Shown piece after piece: positions 28,001 to 39,831 of a stretch of 64,000 bases of DNA. Within the stretch, counting starts at the first letter, position 1, and every line of letters starts with the position of its first letter. The DNA is taken from the NCBI GenBank assembly GCA_011634665.1, contig WAEK01000015.1:790501-854500 (forward strand). The letters are read 5' to 3'. The position numbers and the translations under genes were made by a program. A model generated the notes under the pieces. The model searched no databases, was not told the origin of the DNA, and was given only the letters and a program-made list of their open reading frames with translations. The DNA comes from Mortierella sp. BCC40632 (taxonomy: Eukaryota; Mortierellomycota; Mortierellomycetes; Mortierellales; Mortierellaceae).

Positions 28001-28152
28001 AAGCCGTTGCTGAGGGAACTGCAACGAATCAGGAGGCGATTCAGTTGACACAATCGACGGATAAGCAGGCCTTGTTGAGCTTTGTCAATTCCAACATGTG
28101 GACCACAAATGGAGTTGAAGAAGCTATTACTTCTTTTGCTCCTCATTTGTAA
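24289..28152 (+). CDS. Malic enzyme, probably mitochondrial
   Basis: Three exons, 24289-24772, 25387-25592 and 26677-28152, join in phase to 721 residues. The first about 125 residues are Ser/Arg/His-rich, lack conserved sequence and look like a long mitochondrial presequence (MASTLFPRSLALDAV at the start). The catalytic part shows PLIYTPTVGAACQNYS, ITDGSRILGLGDLGVGG, the malic enzyme signature FNDDIQGTGAV with its metal-binding Asp residues, the second dinucleotide site FFGAGSAAVGVA, and SNPAYQAEC. The enzyme oxidatively decarboxylates malate to pyruvate; in oleaginous fungi NADP-dependent isoforms feed NADPH to lipid synthesis. Cofactor preference (NAD or NADP) cannot be settled from the motifs seen. 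Introns of 614 and 1,084 nt are full of CT repeats and homopolymers. There is no C-terminal peroxisomal signal. Confidence 0.93.
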
Positions 28153-28487
28153 AAGAACAAATCAATCTTTTTTTTTTTTTCTTAAAAAAAAAAAAAAAAA
28201 AGGGTCCTCCTTCCTTTTTGCATTCTTTTGCATACCACTCTTTGGCATATCTTATCTATTAGGGAACAAATTAAAAATATTTTTTTAAAAAAAAAAAAAA
28301 AAAAAAGACAATCCTTCCAAACCAATCTGGCTTTCATCATGTTCTTTTTTCTTTAATTTTTACTAGTAGTGTCATTTTTTTTTTTTTTTTGGGCAACAAG
28401 TCAGGAGTAATAGGTGGTTGAGGTGATGAGTAGTAGTGGCAGGTGGATTATACAAAAATTTGATTCTTTTTCTTCTTTTTTTCTTTT

Positions 28488-28535
<48 letters not shown>

Positions 28536-28839
28536 CTTTTGTTTTTTTTTTTTTTTTTTTTTTTCTTTTCTTTTTTTTTTTTTTTTTTTTCTTCTTCTTG
28601 ATGGAACAACATCCCCTCTTCTTCTCTAAATCTTTCCAACAAAAGGTTGAAAAATAACAACACAAAAAAAAAAAAAACATGGACAAAACAAAAACAAAAA
28701 AAAAAATCAATAAAAAAACAAACAAACAAACGAACGAACAGAACAGACAGACAAATAGCAAAAGAAAAAAAGAAAGAAAGAAAAAAAGAAAAAAAATAAA
28801 AAAAAAAGGTGCCCTCCATCCCTCTCTCTCTCTCTAAGA
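28153..28839. other. Convergent spacer with a giant T-rich homopolymer block
   Basis: The spacer separates the malic enzyme stop from the stop of the SSXT gene on the other strand. It contains A runs (28184-28201, 28287-28306) and an almost pure T tract from about 28469 to 28590, broken by single C and G bases, then an A-rich block to 28807. It presumably carries both 3' untranslated regions. No coding potential is seen. Confidence 0.6.
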
Positions 28840-31800
28840 TTAAAGGTTCAGGAACCCGCTCATCATATCTTCATCATCCAAGTCCATACCCCCATCCATT
28901 TCTAGATCCGTCAATCCTGAAAAGGGGTCCGAATTCATCTCATCCCCAACTACACCTCCATTGCTCTCCTCTCCACTTCCTCCAACACTACTACTATTAC
29001 CACCGTTGCTACCCCCCGTCTGCTCACTCATCGACATCGTCTCGGACGCGATCGCCGCTGTGGTCAAGGTGGCAGTGGTGGTCGTGGTCGTGGTCGTGGT
29101 AGTGGTCGTGGTCGTAGCAGAAGCAGTAGTAGCAGATGCAATAGAGGCGACAACCGCGGCACTAGCCTCTTCATTCTTGCTGTCCTCCATGATATCCATA
29201 TCCACCATATCCATATTCGTAAACTCGTCCACTTCATCCGACTCGCCGGGGCCTGGCATGGTTGCGGTGCTGGTCATCGTTGGGGTAACCAAGGATGAAC
29301 TCGATCCTGGAGGCATCATGCTTGTCGTCATGGAAGGCATAGGTGCGGACGAAACTCCGGTCATTCCAGTAGTCAGTAGAGGAGGCTGTGGCTGTGGCTG
29401 TGCTTGTGCCTGGGCTTGAGCAGGTGAGGACTGAGAGTGTTGATCAAATTGTGAAAGAGGTGATGGCTGAGGGTGTTGAGGTTGTGTAGGTGTTTGAGGC
29501 TGAGACGGTGGTTGAGAGGATTGACGCAATGCCTGTTGCGGTTGTTGAAAGGGTGACCCAACGCCTGGGACCGCCGCCGGGGACATGACGGGCGTCGCAG
29601 AGGCCCCTCGTTGCTGTTGTTGCAATGCCATTGCTCCAGTGGCACTTCTTGGTGTCTGAGGGGACTGCAGACCAGGCGAGTGTGGATGGCTTGTGTTCAC
29701 GACCATAGGTCGGCCGTGGGCATTTCCACCTGGGCTAAACATAGCCATGGACATGGGAGATGGAGAAGCGGCCGATCCAGGCACCATCATAGTGGTCGGG
29801 ACTTCTGTACCGGTGGCAACACCGCCATTCTGCGCCAACTGCTGTAGCTGTTGAGCCTGATACTGACGCATTTGCATTTGCACCTGCTTTTGATGCTGAA
29901 ACTGAAGCTGATGCTGGAGTTGAAGCTGTTGCTGTTGCTGTTGTTGCGAACGTTGCTGTTGAAGTTGTTGCATTTGTTGCTGCGACATGGCCTGAGTCTG
30001 CTGAGGCGGTTGTTGCTGTTGAGCGTGATAAGGGTGGTGCTGCTGCATCATATGCAAATGAAGTTGGCTCATTTGGTTCTGCTGGTGTGTACCAAGCTGA
30101 ATAGGAACCCCGTGTGGATGGTGTGCGCTTGCTACTCCAGGGTTGCCCAGGAGGTGACGACCCGCCAACTGAACCGGGTGACCCATGGCTCCAACTCCCA
30201 TAGCCATTCCTCCCATGTTCATACCAGGACCTGCCATTCCGACTCCCATAGGCATTCCCATAGGCATATTCATGTTCATACCCATGCTCATGGGCATGCC
30301 CATATTGGCTCCCATCGTCATTGCCATGCTTGTTGGAGGTTGGCTCATCGGATGACCCATCGCAGCAGCTGTCATTGGGTGGCTCATGGCTGCACTCATG
30401 GCATTGGCACCAAGGTGTTGTTGTTGTTGCTGTTGTTGTGGCATACCGCCTGCCATCATAAACTGTTGAGGATGCTGTTGCATACCTGGCTGCTGGGGCT
30501 TCATCATTTTGACGGGACTCGCCATCACCATTCCTGCTGCACCAGCTTGCATCGAGACTGACATGTTGGTCATCATCTGTGGCGACGGCTGCTGTTGCTG
30601 TTGCTGCGTACGTTGGTGGTGAAGCAACGGATTACCTACAGTAGGAAAGTGTGGACCCTGGGGCGTGACAGGACTAGCCAAGGCCGAGGACTGGTGGGCC
30701 ATGGCCATCATCTGTGGTGAAGGATGCACAGCCGTCAAGGGTGAACCGGGCAAAGGCATGGGTCCCTGGGACATGGCTCTGTGAGGAATCTGAGGCGAAG
30801 GGGTGGCTACCGCCGACACGGATCCCGCCCGTTGTTGCTGTGGCAGCACCTGTTGACCAATCTGAGGAGAGTTGACTCGACTGCCAGTCTGTCCAGCCTT
30901 GAGAGCCGGTATCTGGGAGAGTGTTGGTGCTGAATGAGTAGCAGGGGACGCAAGAGGACTACTCGCCACACCCATAACTCCAATCGATCCCATCATCTGG
31001 GCCTGAGCCTGAGCAGGTGCGGAGGAGGAGGGAACCTGCGCGGGGATGGAAGGAGCGCTAGCAGTGCTAACGCCATCAGAAGAATTATCTGGGGCCGTGG
31101 CGGTAGCAACAACAGTAGCCGGCGCTTCGCTTTCACCCGGATTGGACGATGCCGTGCTCGCCAACACCGTAGCCGAGGTTGCATCCGATGCAGCGGCCGC
31201 TGACGAATCTGTGCCACTTGTAGTCTCCTTGGCAATGGACACGGGCGAAGCAGTCTTCATCGATGTTGGGCTTATGGGTGTGGCTTGAGTCACTGAGCCT
31301 GATGTAGCAGTTGTCGTCGTCGTTGTCGTTGGTTGCACACTTGGTGTCAACCCTGTGTTCTCATCCGCAGCTGTGTGATCCGTATTGTCCGTTGGAGAAG
31401 AGCCAGAGGAAGTTTTGGGTGTTTCCAATGTGGTCACGTCGGTACTAGTCTCTTGAGTACCCTTCTCTGTCTCAACCTTGTCATCCGCTCCTGCTACAGG
31501 AGCATTGGGGGCTGCAGTCGCACTCTCCACAGTCGATTCTTTCAAAGGCTCTGTCTGTTCACTCGACTCTTCTTTTGGTTGACTTGTATTTGCCAATGTA
31601 GGAGCTGGCTGAGCAGTTGCTGCCAAAGCAGGCGTATTGACTGTGGTTTGATTGGGCGGTACCCGTTGCTCCAATAGACCCTGCTGCAATGCCTGTTGAT
31701 ACTGTTGCATCTTTTGCTGCTGCTGCAAGGCCGCTGTCAGAGTCAAGCGTTGCGTAGGAGACGCTGGCACAGGAGTCTGAAGGCCAAGGGTATGAAGAGG

Positions 31801-33067
31801 CTCTTGCGTAGGCGGAGGTGCTGACGTGGGAAGAGTCAAAGGACCGTTCACTTGGGCCGCCGAAGGAGCAGGTACGCTAGCAAGAGTGGGTGCTGGCAAA
31901 GAGACAGCCGAAACGGGTCCAGGGGTGACTGTAGCCACTGCTGCAGCAGGTTTCATCAAAACATCAGTCGTCAATGAAGGTGCATTACCCGATCCAGCGG
32001 GCAATACGGACTGTCCCGAGACGACTCTTTCCGGTTCTGATGCAGTAGCAGATGCCTTGGAGGCCGCCTCCATGGACGCAAACTTTTCGTGAGCAGCGGA
32101 AATGGCCAAACTCACTTTTCCGAGCAACATCATGGCTCTCGTCGCAGACGGAAACCGGGCTGGAGGGAAAGGCGACAGATTAAGTTTTGGTGGAGGAGTT
32201 TTGCCCTACGGATGTCAAAAGCAGGAAAGAATATTAGCACCAGCGAAAAAGAAAAAAGAAATAGAGAGATTAGAGGGAACCAGTGAACAAAAAGGAGGCT
32301 CTCCAGCCGTGTTCCTTACCGCTGGAGACTTGCAGATCTCGGACCATGCCGAAAGGTATGATAGGGATTCCTGGAGTCGTGCTTGGTATCTGTTGGAGAA
32401 GAAGAAAAAAAAAAAAAAGACAAAGACAAATTTGTATAAGACTAATGATCTCAGGTAAAGTTCCAATGCGGATCAAACTCAATTGATATAGCGACATACA
32501 TCATAAAGCCAGGATCAGAAGTCCCGCTCATTTGGTAATTTACACAGACAGAGATTAGCTCCTTGTTCAATTCTAGCAACTATACATCGTTGAAAAATTG
32601 AAAAAGGAGAGGGGGGGAGAAGGAGGCAAAGACAATTAGCATATGATATAGATCGGCACGAGGTTTGCATAGGTGCTCAATTGATCTCGACTTACAGCCT
32701 GAACAACTTGCTCATTAATATCAATCTTGATGGGCTTCACTGGTACAGTAGGAGCTGACAGTTCGGGCACAGGTGGATAAGGTGTGACACGATTTGCTCC
32801 GCGTTGATCAGCTCGCGCCGAGCTGCTTACAGAAGCCCTCTTGGCCTTGCCTCCAGGGGGATGGACTCCATGCTGCTGCTGCTGCTGCTGCTGTTGTTGT
32901 TGTTGTTGTTGTTGTTGTTGCTGTTGCTGTTGTTGCTGTTGCTGTTGCTGTTGTTGTTGTTGTTGTTGTTGTTGCTGATGCATCTGTGCCATCATCATCT
33001 GTTGTTGCTGACGATTAAGCTGTTGTTGTTTGGCCGTAAGACCCTTTGCAGCGGCTACTCTTTGCTG

Positions 33068-33099
<32 letters not shown>

Positions 33100-34921
33100 T
33101 CTGAAGTTGTTGTTGCAGATGCAGTTGTTGCTGTTGCTGCATTTGCTGTTGCTGCTGCATTTGCTGCTGTTGTTGCATTTGCTGTTGCTGCTGCATTTGC
33201 TGTTGCTGTTGCATCTGCTGCTGTTGGAAATGCCTCTGCTGTTGCTGCTGCTGCATCATCATTAGGTGGTTCTGTTGCATCTGCTGCTGAGGGTTGGGTA
33301 TCATCCTTCCGTTGGCCATCATGGCTGGATGTTGGAATCCACCCATGCCTAACTGCGGGTGCTGCGCTGGATTCATGGGGACTCCTTGCGACTGCGCTAG
33401 CAGCTGTGCCTGAGTGGGCGGGACGGAAGGTTGTGGTGGTGGTCGAGCCTGTGGCAACGCTTGTGCCTGGACCTGGCCTGGCAGGTTGGGTTGTGGTAAA
33501 GATGGAGGCTGCGGCTGAGGAGTTGGGTTTGGTTGAGCCTGAGACAGAGCGACGGGTTGCGGGTGAGACGGCGCGCCCGCCAAAGAGAGTTGTTGGGCCT
33601 GACTCTGTTGTGTCTGTCCTAGCTGTTGATGCTGTTGCAAAGCGTTCTGCTGCTGCTGAAGGAGGAACTGCTTCTGGAGTCGTGGATTCGCTGGAGCGCC
33701 CTTTAAGCCAGTCAATTGGAACAAAGATCCAGGTGCCTTGGATGGCTGACCCCCCTCTGTACCTAGCGCTGGCCCATTTGCACCTCCGTTCGCGCCGGGG
33801 TTGGCTCCTGGGTTCGCTTGACCGGTTGGAGCAGGTGCTGGCAAGGCAGATGCATCCTTGTCCACACTTGGATCGCTCGTCACCTGTGCAGTAGATACGG
33901 TGGCTGCCACGGGAGCAGCGGTTGTGCTCTGAATCGCGGAGACAGTTGTTGTAACAGTACTAGAAGAGGTACCAGCAGATGCACCGTCTGTTACAGCGGC
34001 AGAAACAGATGTCGTCGGACCAGACGTAACCACCGCTGTCACTGTGGTACTTGAATCCGTTGTTGTTGCAGTAGCGACAACAGTGGCTGGGATAGGAGCG
34101 GAACCAGCGACGGATACTCCAGGAACAGATGCAGGAGATCCGGTCAAAGTAGACTGTTGCTGCTGCTGTTGCAATTGCTGCTGCTGTTGTTGTTGTTGCT
34201 GCTGCTGCTGTTGAAGGACTTGTTGTTGAAGGACCTGCTGTTGTACTATTTGCTTGAGCTTTTCCTTTTCTTCTGTAGAAGACAGCTTGCCTTCGCTAAT
34301 CATCCCAGCATTGAGATTATTTTTGCTCAATGTGGCCTGCAGACTCGCCTGCTGCGCTGCCCAAATATCCTTTTTCGAGGCATGAGGATGGCCCATCGCT
34401 CCCGGTGTTTGTGGGAGCGTGAATCCTGTCATGCCAGCCCCTGCGCCACCATTGCTCGCGCCCACAGGACCATGGATGCTCTGACCTGGCATTGCTTGTT
34501 GAACGGCCCCCAACGCGCCCACGGCCCCTTGAAAGGGAGGATACATTGGTGAGGTGGGATGTGGGAAAGACTGTGGCTGCTGTGGTTGTTGTTGGAAGGC
34601 AAAGTTGTTCATGACGGGACCTCTCGCTTGACCTGCAAGTTGAGTAAAAGGAGCTGGCGCTTGGCCCTGGATCTGAAAGTGCGGCTGCTGACTCTGTTGC
34701 TGCTGTTGTTGTTGGTGTTGTTGTTGGAGTTGCTGTTGAAGTTGAAACTGTTGGTGCTGCTGCTGTTGTTGTTGCTGGAGCTGAAGTTGTTGTTGCTGCT
34801 GAAGATGCATCGACTGTTGCTGAGCTTGCATTGGCATCTGCTGTTGGAATTGCGAGAGTGCCTGGAAATTGTACGAGTAGGCATTGGCATTGGCGGCCGA
34901 AGCCATTGGATTAGACTCCAT
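28840..34921 (-). CDS. Gln-rich SSXT-domain (SS18/GIF-like) transcriptional coactivator
   Basis: Four exons in transcript order: 34921-32696, 32579-32500, 32389-32320 and 32205-28840, all in phase, give 1,913 residues. The N-terminal about 700 residues are dominated by poly-Gln. The ends of exons 1-3 assemble into a helical module reading IDINEQVVQALLELNKELI, then SVCVNYQMSG, then YQARLQESLSYLSAW. It aligns well with the SSXT (SNH) domain of animal SS18 and plant AN3/GIF proteins, including the Q..L..N..LI start and the QARLQ..L.YL end. In those proteins the domain anchors the coactivator to SWI/SNF chromatin remodellers. Exon 4 encodes a Gln/Pro/Met/Ser/Thr-rich region and an acidic C-terminus (DLEMDGGMDLDDEDMM), suggestive of an activation domain. 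The domain call is by-eye alignment. Role in a fungal SWI/SNF complex is inference. Its 5' end is duplicated upstream. Confidence 0.82.
32873..32977 (-). repeat. Coding CAG/CAA tract (35 Gln)
   Basis: Thirty-five consecutive glutamine codons, mixed CAA and CAG, lie near the 3' end of exon 1 of the SSXT gene. Further Q tracts occur at 33061-33260 and 34154-34260. The mixed codons suggest selection for the amino acid rather than a young slippage expansion. Confidence 0.9.
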
Positions 34922-35200
34922 GTCGAGTGGAAGGTTCCGTTTCCCCGGAGCAACGGGTGCCAGAAGAAGAGACTATTCAGAGCCCAGAAGGACTGATGGG
35001 AGAATAACGTTCGAGGTGAGTGGTGGAGAAGTGAGAGAGTGTGTGAGAGTGAGAGAGTGAGAGAGTGAGTAAGAGAGTGAGAAAAGAAAGAGAGAAAAGA
35101 GGTTATTTTCTTTGTGCTTGTGGGACCCAACGGAAATGGGATTGGGATTTTTATATATTTAAATATTAGATATCTTTCTGGCCTCTTGGAGACAGGTTTC
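34691..35200 (-). repeat. Tandem duplication, copy 1 (functional 5' end)
   Basis: This segment covers about the first 77 codons of the SSXT gene and about 280 bp upstream. It is repeated at 35560-36010 in the same orientation at an offset near 870 bp. Shared landmarks include the CTCTGTTGCTGCTG start, GGTTCCGTTTCC before the leader, GATGGGAGAATAA and GGGATTGGGATTTTT. Copy 1 keeps the ATG at 34921. Confidence 0.8.
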
Positions 35201-35559
35201 TGCTCCCTTACTCCCAGGGGTCAAGAAGATGACAGAGAGAGATGAAAGAGGGGTAGGGGATGGAGATGAAAAGGACAACCGAGTCGAGCATGTCTAATAA
35301 TGTCCCCGAGAAGGAGAGGACCAATTCCAAAAACAGACAACCGGGATGATGCCAGGCCACTTGTTCTTTTTTTTTTTTGAGTCGCGACTTTGTTCTCTCC
35401 TTGGAACAAGAGAGCGATGGAGGAGGGAAAGTGAAAACAGAGAGAAAGAGAAAAAAGAGAAAAAAAGAAAGAGGAAAAAAAGAAAGAGGAAAAAAAAAAG
35501 AGGAAAAAGAAAGAGGAAAAAAAAGAAAGAGGAAAAAGAAGAGAAAAAAAAAAGTTGAA

Positions 35560-36010
35560 ACTCTGTTGCTGCTGTTGTTGTTGGTGTTGTTGTTGGGTTG
35601 CTGTTGAAGTTGAAACTGTTGGTGCTGCTGCTGTCCATTGGAGCTGAAGTTGTTGTTGCTGGAGCTGTTGGACTGTTGCTGAACAACCGTTGGAATCTGC
35701 TGTTGGGGATGCGAGTGCCTGGATGAAGTGACCTGATCCTGATCCCGTGGCGGGAAAGAAGCCGAGAGAGAGTCGAGAGTGGAGAGGTTCCGTTTCCCGG
35801 GCAACGCAGGCCAGAAGGAGAATTCAGAAATAAAAAGATGGGAGAATAAAGTTAAAGCAGAAGCAGCAGAGAAAGAGAAAAAGTGCTCGTTGAGAGAAAG
35901 GAGTAAGGGAGAAGAGAAAGTAGAAAGAGTTATTTAAGAGATATTGTGGGACAACAAATGGGATTGGGATTTTTGGTCCATTTGGAGAGATATTTAGAGA
36001 GGTTTCTTGG
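35560..36010 (-). pseudogene. Decayed duplicate of the SSXT gene 5' end
   Basis: This is a diverged copy of 34691-35200. It retains the Gln-codon stretch (read on the minus strand as HQQFQLQQQ and NNNTNNNSSN), the GGTTCCGTTTCCCGGG and GATGGGAGAATAA blocks and the GGGATTGGGATTTTT block. The position equivalent to the start codon of copy 1 has lost its ATG. A purine tract (about 35435-35554) abuts the downstream edge and destroys any continuation. It is probably a non-functional remnant, although its promoter portion might still be active. The duplication was recognised by eye; percent identity was not computed. Confidence 0.75.
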
Positions 36011-36725
36011 GTTTCGATGAGGGGGGATGAAGGCAAGGGGAAAGAGGACATGAGAGATTTGAATGAGAGAGTATGTGTGAGAGAGAGTGTGTGAGAGAGA
36101 AAGAGAAAGGAAAGGGGCCAGGGCCTTTCTTTGTTGCCCTGGCTTGTGGGATGGGATCAAGGGAGGAAGCGGCCCGAAGAGCTGCAGTGGAAGATGAGAG
36201 AGTCGGAAATGGGAATCGAAGAGAGAAGAGAGAGAGAGAGAGAATATGAGAGAAAGAAAGAAGAGAGAGACAGACAGACAGAAAAATAAAAAAAAACGAG
36301 AGAGTTCGTTTCCTGATGAGGAGCAAAAAAAAGTTGAAAAGGTAATGTCTGGTGGCTTATCTCTATCGACTTCGCCTTTTCTGCTCCTTTGCCATGTCTT
36401 CGAGCCATTCGACGGTTCGGTGTTCGGTGCACAAAAGGACACGGAACCGAAAAGGAAAAAGGAGCATCTTTTCCTTCCTTTCTTTCCCACACCTACCACA
36501 AAAGAAGCCTCTACCCACACAGCAAGAGTTTGCTCTCGCTCTCTGTGAGTAGACTCTGGTATGTGGCCGAATAAAGAGTGGGGTTCTAGTTCGAAGAACC
36601 TGAGGTTTATTTTCTTTTTTTTTTTCAAAAGGGAAAGGTTACATAGACAGGGGGATTTTGTTGATGTTGCTGTTGTTGTTTGGAGAGTGAATAGAAAGAA
36701 AAATAGAGTGCTGTTGTTACTGACT

Positions 36726-37770
36726 CTAGTTCTGCTTCTTCTCAAAGCGCTGGGGCTGTTGTACGCTCAGGTTCCAGAAGATACCAATGAACGTGATGGG
36801 GATGATGATCACAACGATAAGCAAGCCCATAAAGATGCCCTGAGAGAAGAAAGTGTAATGATGGAAGAGACCTGACTGCTTCGTTGGAGTAGGCTTCTCG
36901 GGATCCTGACGAGTGACCAGACGGTGCTTCTTGGTGAATTCCTTGGTCTGGCTCGAGGAGTAGAGGATCAAGAAGTTGTCCTGGAAAACAGAGCGAACCT
37001 CGGAGACGAGCTTGCTGAGCAGTTGGTCTATAACATCCATCCAGGTCGATAAAATAAAATAAAAAATTAGTCCAATGGCTCTGCTTATCCTGTAGTCCTT
37101 TAGAGAGCTATCCTGGTCGTCCTGTCTTACCGTTCTTCTCAACAGTCTCTGCAGTCAGCTTCTTGTAGATGATGGAGGGACCATGCAACTTGTTAGCGAT
37201 GTCTAAAAGTTATAAAAAAAAAATCCGCCATAAAATCATCGTTGCCATTATTAGCGCTGTTTTTCACTTTTTTTTTTTTTTTTTTGTCGTCTTCTTCCTA
37301 GACACCATTTAGTTTGAAATTGGCGCAACAGCTGAACAGGTCATTCTTCAGAGTCGAGAGCAACGGAGGAGGAGGAGGAGGAGGAGGGAGGGGGGGAAAT
37401 ACCTTCTTCTTCCGAGTCAACCACGACAAGAGGCGTGTCACACTTTTGCGAGAGGTTTTCAGCCAGAGCCTCAAGATCAACTGCTCCATCGACAAAAGGA
37501 ATCTGAACCGAGCTTCCTGCCTCACGGATCTGGTCCTAAATTTTCCATGACACGGACGTTGCAGAGAAGTAAGGGGAGAAAAAAAAATGATAAGTATCTC
37601 AACAATCATCATCCTGCGGGACGAGAAGCATCCGATAAAGAAAAGAAAGAAAGAAAAAAATATAGGGAAAACAAGTAATATTCTCCATCTCTGACAAAAT
37701 ACCTTCATGCCCTGACGTCCACCACGGCTCAAATCATACGAATGGAGCTATTCGATTCCAGAGACAATGA

Positions 37771-37806
<36 letters not shown>

Positions 37807-38472
37807 TAGATGCAAATGATGGATCCAATGTCAGTCCTGTCTTCCATGGATTTCCGGGTCAAACCATCCTGTAATCAAACTACCCCTTATTTTTTTTTTT
37901 TTTTTTTTTTTTTTTCATTCTTTCTCTTTCTAGTCCAGATGTTGAAGGGTGATACCTTGGGCTCGTCCAGAACCAGAATCGCCTTGTGCGAACAGTCGAC
38001 AAGATCATATACGCCCTTTTGGAGATCCTGAACAGAAATCACTTGAGTGTCCAGGTCCTTGTTCACTGCAAACCTAAAGAGAGACAGAGAGAGATGGTCA
38101 GAGAATGGGTTAGGTTGGAAATGAGGGGTGGGGGGTCACAAGGCATGGTTGAAAGGGGTGTGTGTGTGAGTGTGTGAGAAAAGAGTCGACACGCTCATCG
38201 TAAATGGTGGGGGAGTCATTAGTCTGTCTCTTCCTGTCTCTGTCTCTATCTCTCAGACTCATTTTCGCTTTTTTTTTTTTTTCTCTCTCTCTCTATTTCT
38301 CTCTTGTTCGCTTGTTCATTCGCTCAGTCGTAACTAATGCACGCTATGGGCATGGAAATGTCAAGGCCGCTTACTCTTGGGGCGACCAAGCCATGAATGG
38401 GCAGGTGTTTTCGATGGCAGAGACCTTGCAGAGCGAGGCTGCAAAGAGCGAGAGTAATAGAGCCGCGCGCAT
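36726..38472 (-). CDS. V-ATPase assembly factor, Voa1/Ac45-like
   Basis: Six exons in transcript order: 38472-38375, 38073-37956, 37747-37703, 37535-37403, 37202-37131 and 37027-36726, closing in phase to 255 residues (yeast Voa1 is 265). A signal peptide (MRAALLLSLFAASLC) leads into ENTCPFMAWSPQE, resembling the N-terminal F..(T)VPF..WSP motif of the Voa1/Big1/Ac45 group. A lumenal domain of about 170 residues follows. The membrane region YTFFSQGIFMGLL with VVIIIPITFIGIFW matches the Ac45/Voa1 transmembrane domain. The protein ends KKQN, which fits a KKXX retrieval signal for return to the ER, as expected for a factor helping to assemble the V-ATPase Vo sector. Big1 is the main alternative assignment. 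Confidence 0.8.
37769..37806. repeat. (AAT)n repeat
   Basis: About eleven tandem AAT units lie in intron 2 of the VOA1-like gene, just upstream of exon 3 in transcript order. Confidence 0.9.
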
Positions 38473-38907
38473 GCTGAATGGAGTGGAGTGTGTGTGTGAG
38501 TGTGAGGTGGTTCCTGGGTGTTGGTTGGAGAAGGAGGAAGAGAGAGACAGCTTTGTCTACTCTTCTTCCTTCCTCTTGAGTGACGTCCTTGGCTGCAGGA
38601 GACACAAGTGACTGTCGATGCAGATGAGCGATAGCCACGAACGCGAGACCTCTCCACGCGCGCGACACTTGATCCCATGCAGCTTATCGTAGATTTTGTT
38701 GCCCCTGTTAACAAACCCTCTCGCCTCATCCACTGGTATTTTTCATAAATCCGATTCAGTTTCTCTCTCTTTCTCTTTCTCTCTCTCTCTCTCTCTCTCA
38801 GGTACTTAACAGCAGCAACGATGGAAGACCCCAGGATCTGTGAACCAACCTCCGAGTTCTTGGAACCAATTGGTGTATGCATATATTACATGAGCGAGAG
38901 GCATGCA

Positions 38908-38948
<41 letters not shown>

Positions 38949-39492
38949 TGCCGTATCCTTGGATCAAAGAAATATCTACTCCAAAGCATTTCAAGACAAA
39001 TCTGTCCAAGGTACTTGATTCCTTTTTGTTGGCAGAGAAAGTCTAATAGAGTCCACCAAAGAGGGTCCCAAGTATATGAATCAGAGACACCTAGTGGGAA
39101 ATCTAGTTGAACGATCTTGTAACGCGAAGAGAAAGAAATGAGAAAAAAAATAATAAAGCACGAGAAAGACTCGGAAATGACTTTGAAAGCACCAGGATAT
39201 GTATTGTGATTCCTAAATGCCTTCTCTAACAACAGCAGCAATGGCCCCAATAAAAGGCCTTGTCCCTTTTGATCAGCTCTGCTTTATCTTTTTGATTTCA
39301 ACAATACTTGGCCTCACTCTCTACTTTCTTTTTTTTTTTTTTTTTTTCTTTTATGCATTGGTCATTCCCGCTCTACAACTCGTTCCACTTATTCATTTCA
39401 ATTGCTTCATTTATGTAACCACAACAACTGAGTCTACATAACAATGGTGTGGTGGAAAGCACAAGTCATGCTCTACATCATCTTCTACAATA

Positions 39493-39526
<34 letters not shown>

Positions 39527-39831
39527 CTTCTGCTAGAGCAGTTCAATAGCTCACCATTGGGATGAGGAACACTATGAACCTTTTCTTTCAAGAGGAAACG
39601 CACGAGGCCCTGATTCTTGGATTAGAGCTTTGCGTGTTGTCCCTAAAAAGATGCCTCGTTGCTTAAAAAATAATAACAATAATAATAATAATAAAAAGGA
39701 CACTTCGACTTGCAATTTTCCGTCTTCACGCTTTTAGGAGGATGCAAATGCTGTTGTATATATATTTTTTTCGTCATTTGTACAATTGGTTGACTTCTAT
39801 TTACGAAAGAGGGAAGGGGAAAGGATACTCT
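38473..39831. other. Spacer between the VOA1-like and fucosyltransferase genes
   Basis: The spacer includes CT repeats (38763-38799), a long A run (38909-38945), T runs (39329-39347, 39497-39523) and (AAT)n near 39667-39693. It holds the promoter of the VOA1-like gene and the 3' region of the fucosyltransferase gene, both on the minus strand. No supported coding sequence is seen. Confidence 0.5.

Noticed and set aside
26620..28146. Minus-strand frames opposite the malic enzyme
   Set aside because: They are antisense shadows with no motifs; the plus-strand frame has full family signatures.
28372..28819. Poly-Phe and poly-Lys open frames between the malic enzyme and SSXT genes
   Set aside because: They are produced by T/A homopolymer tracts in the convergent spacer.
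29611..31288. Plus-strand Leu/Ala/His-rich frames across the SSXT gene
   Set aside because: They are antisense shadows of CAG/CAA-rich and Ser/Thr-rich coding sequence on the minus strand.
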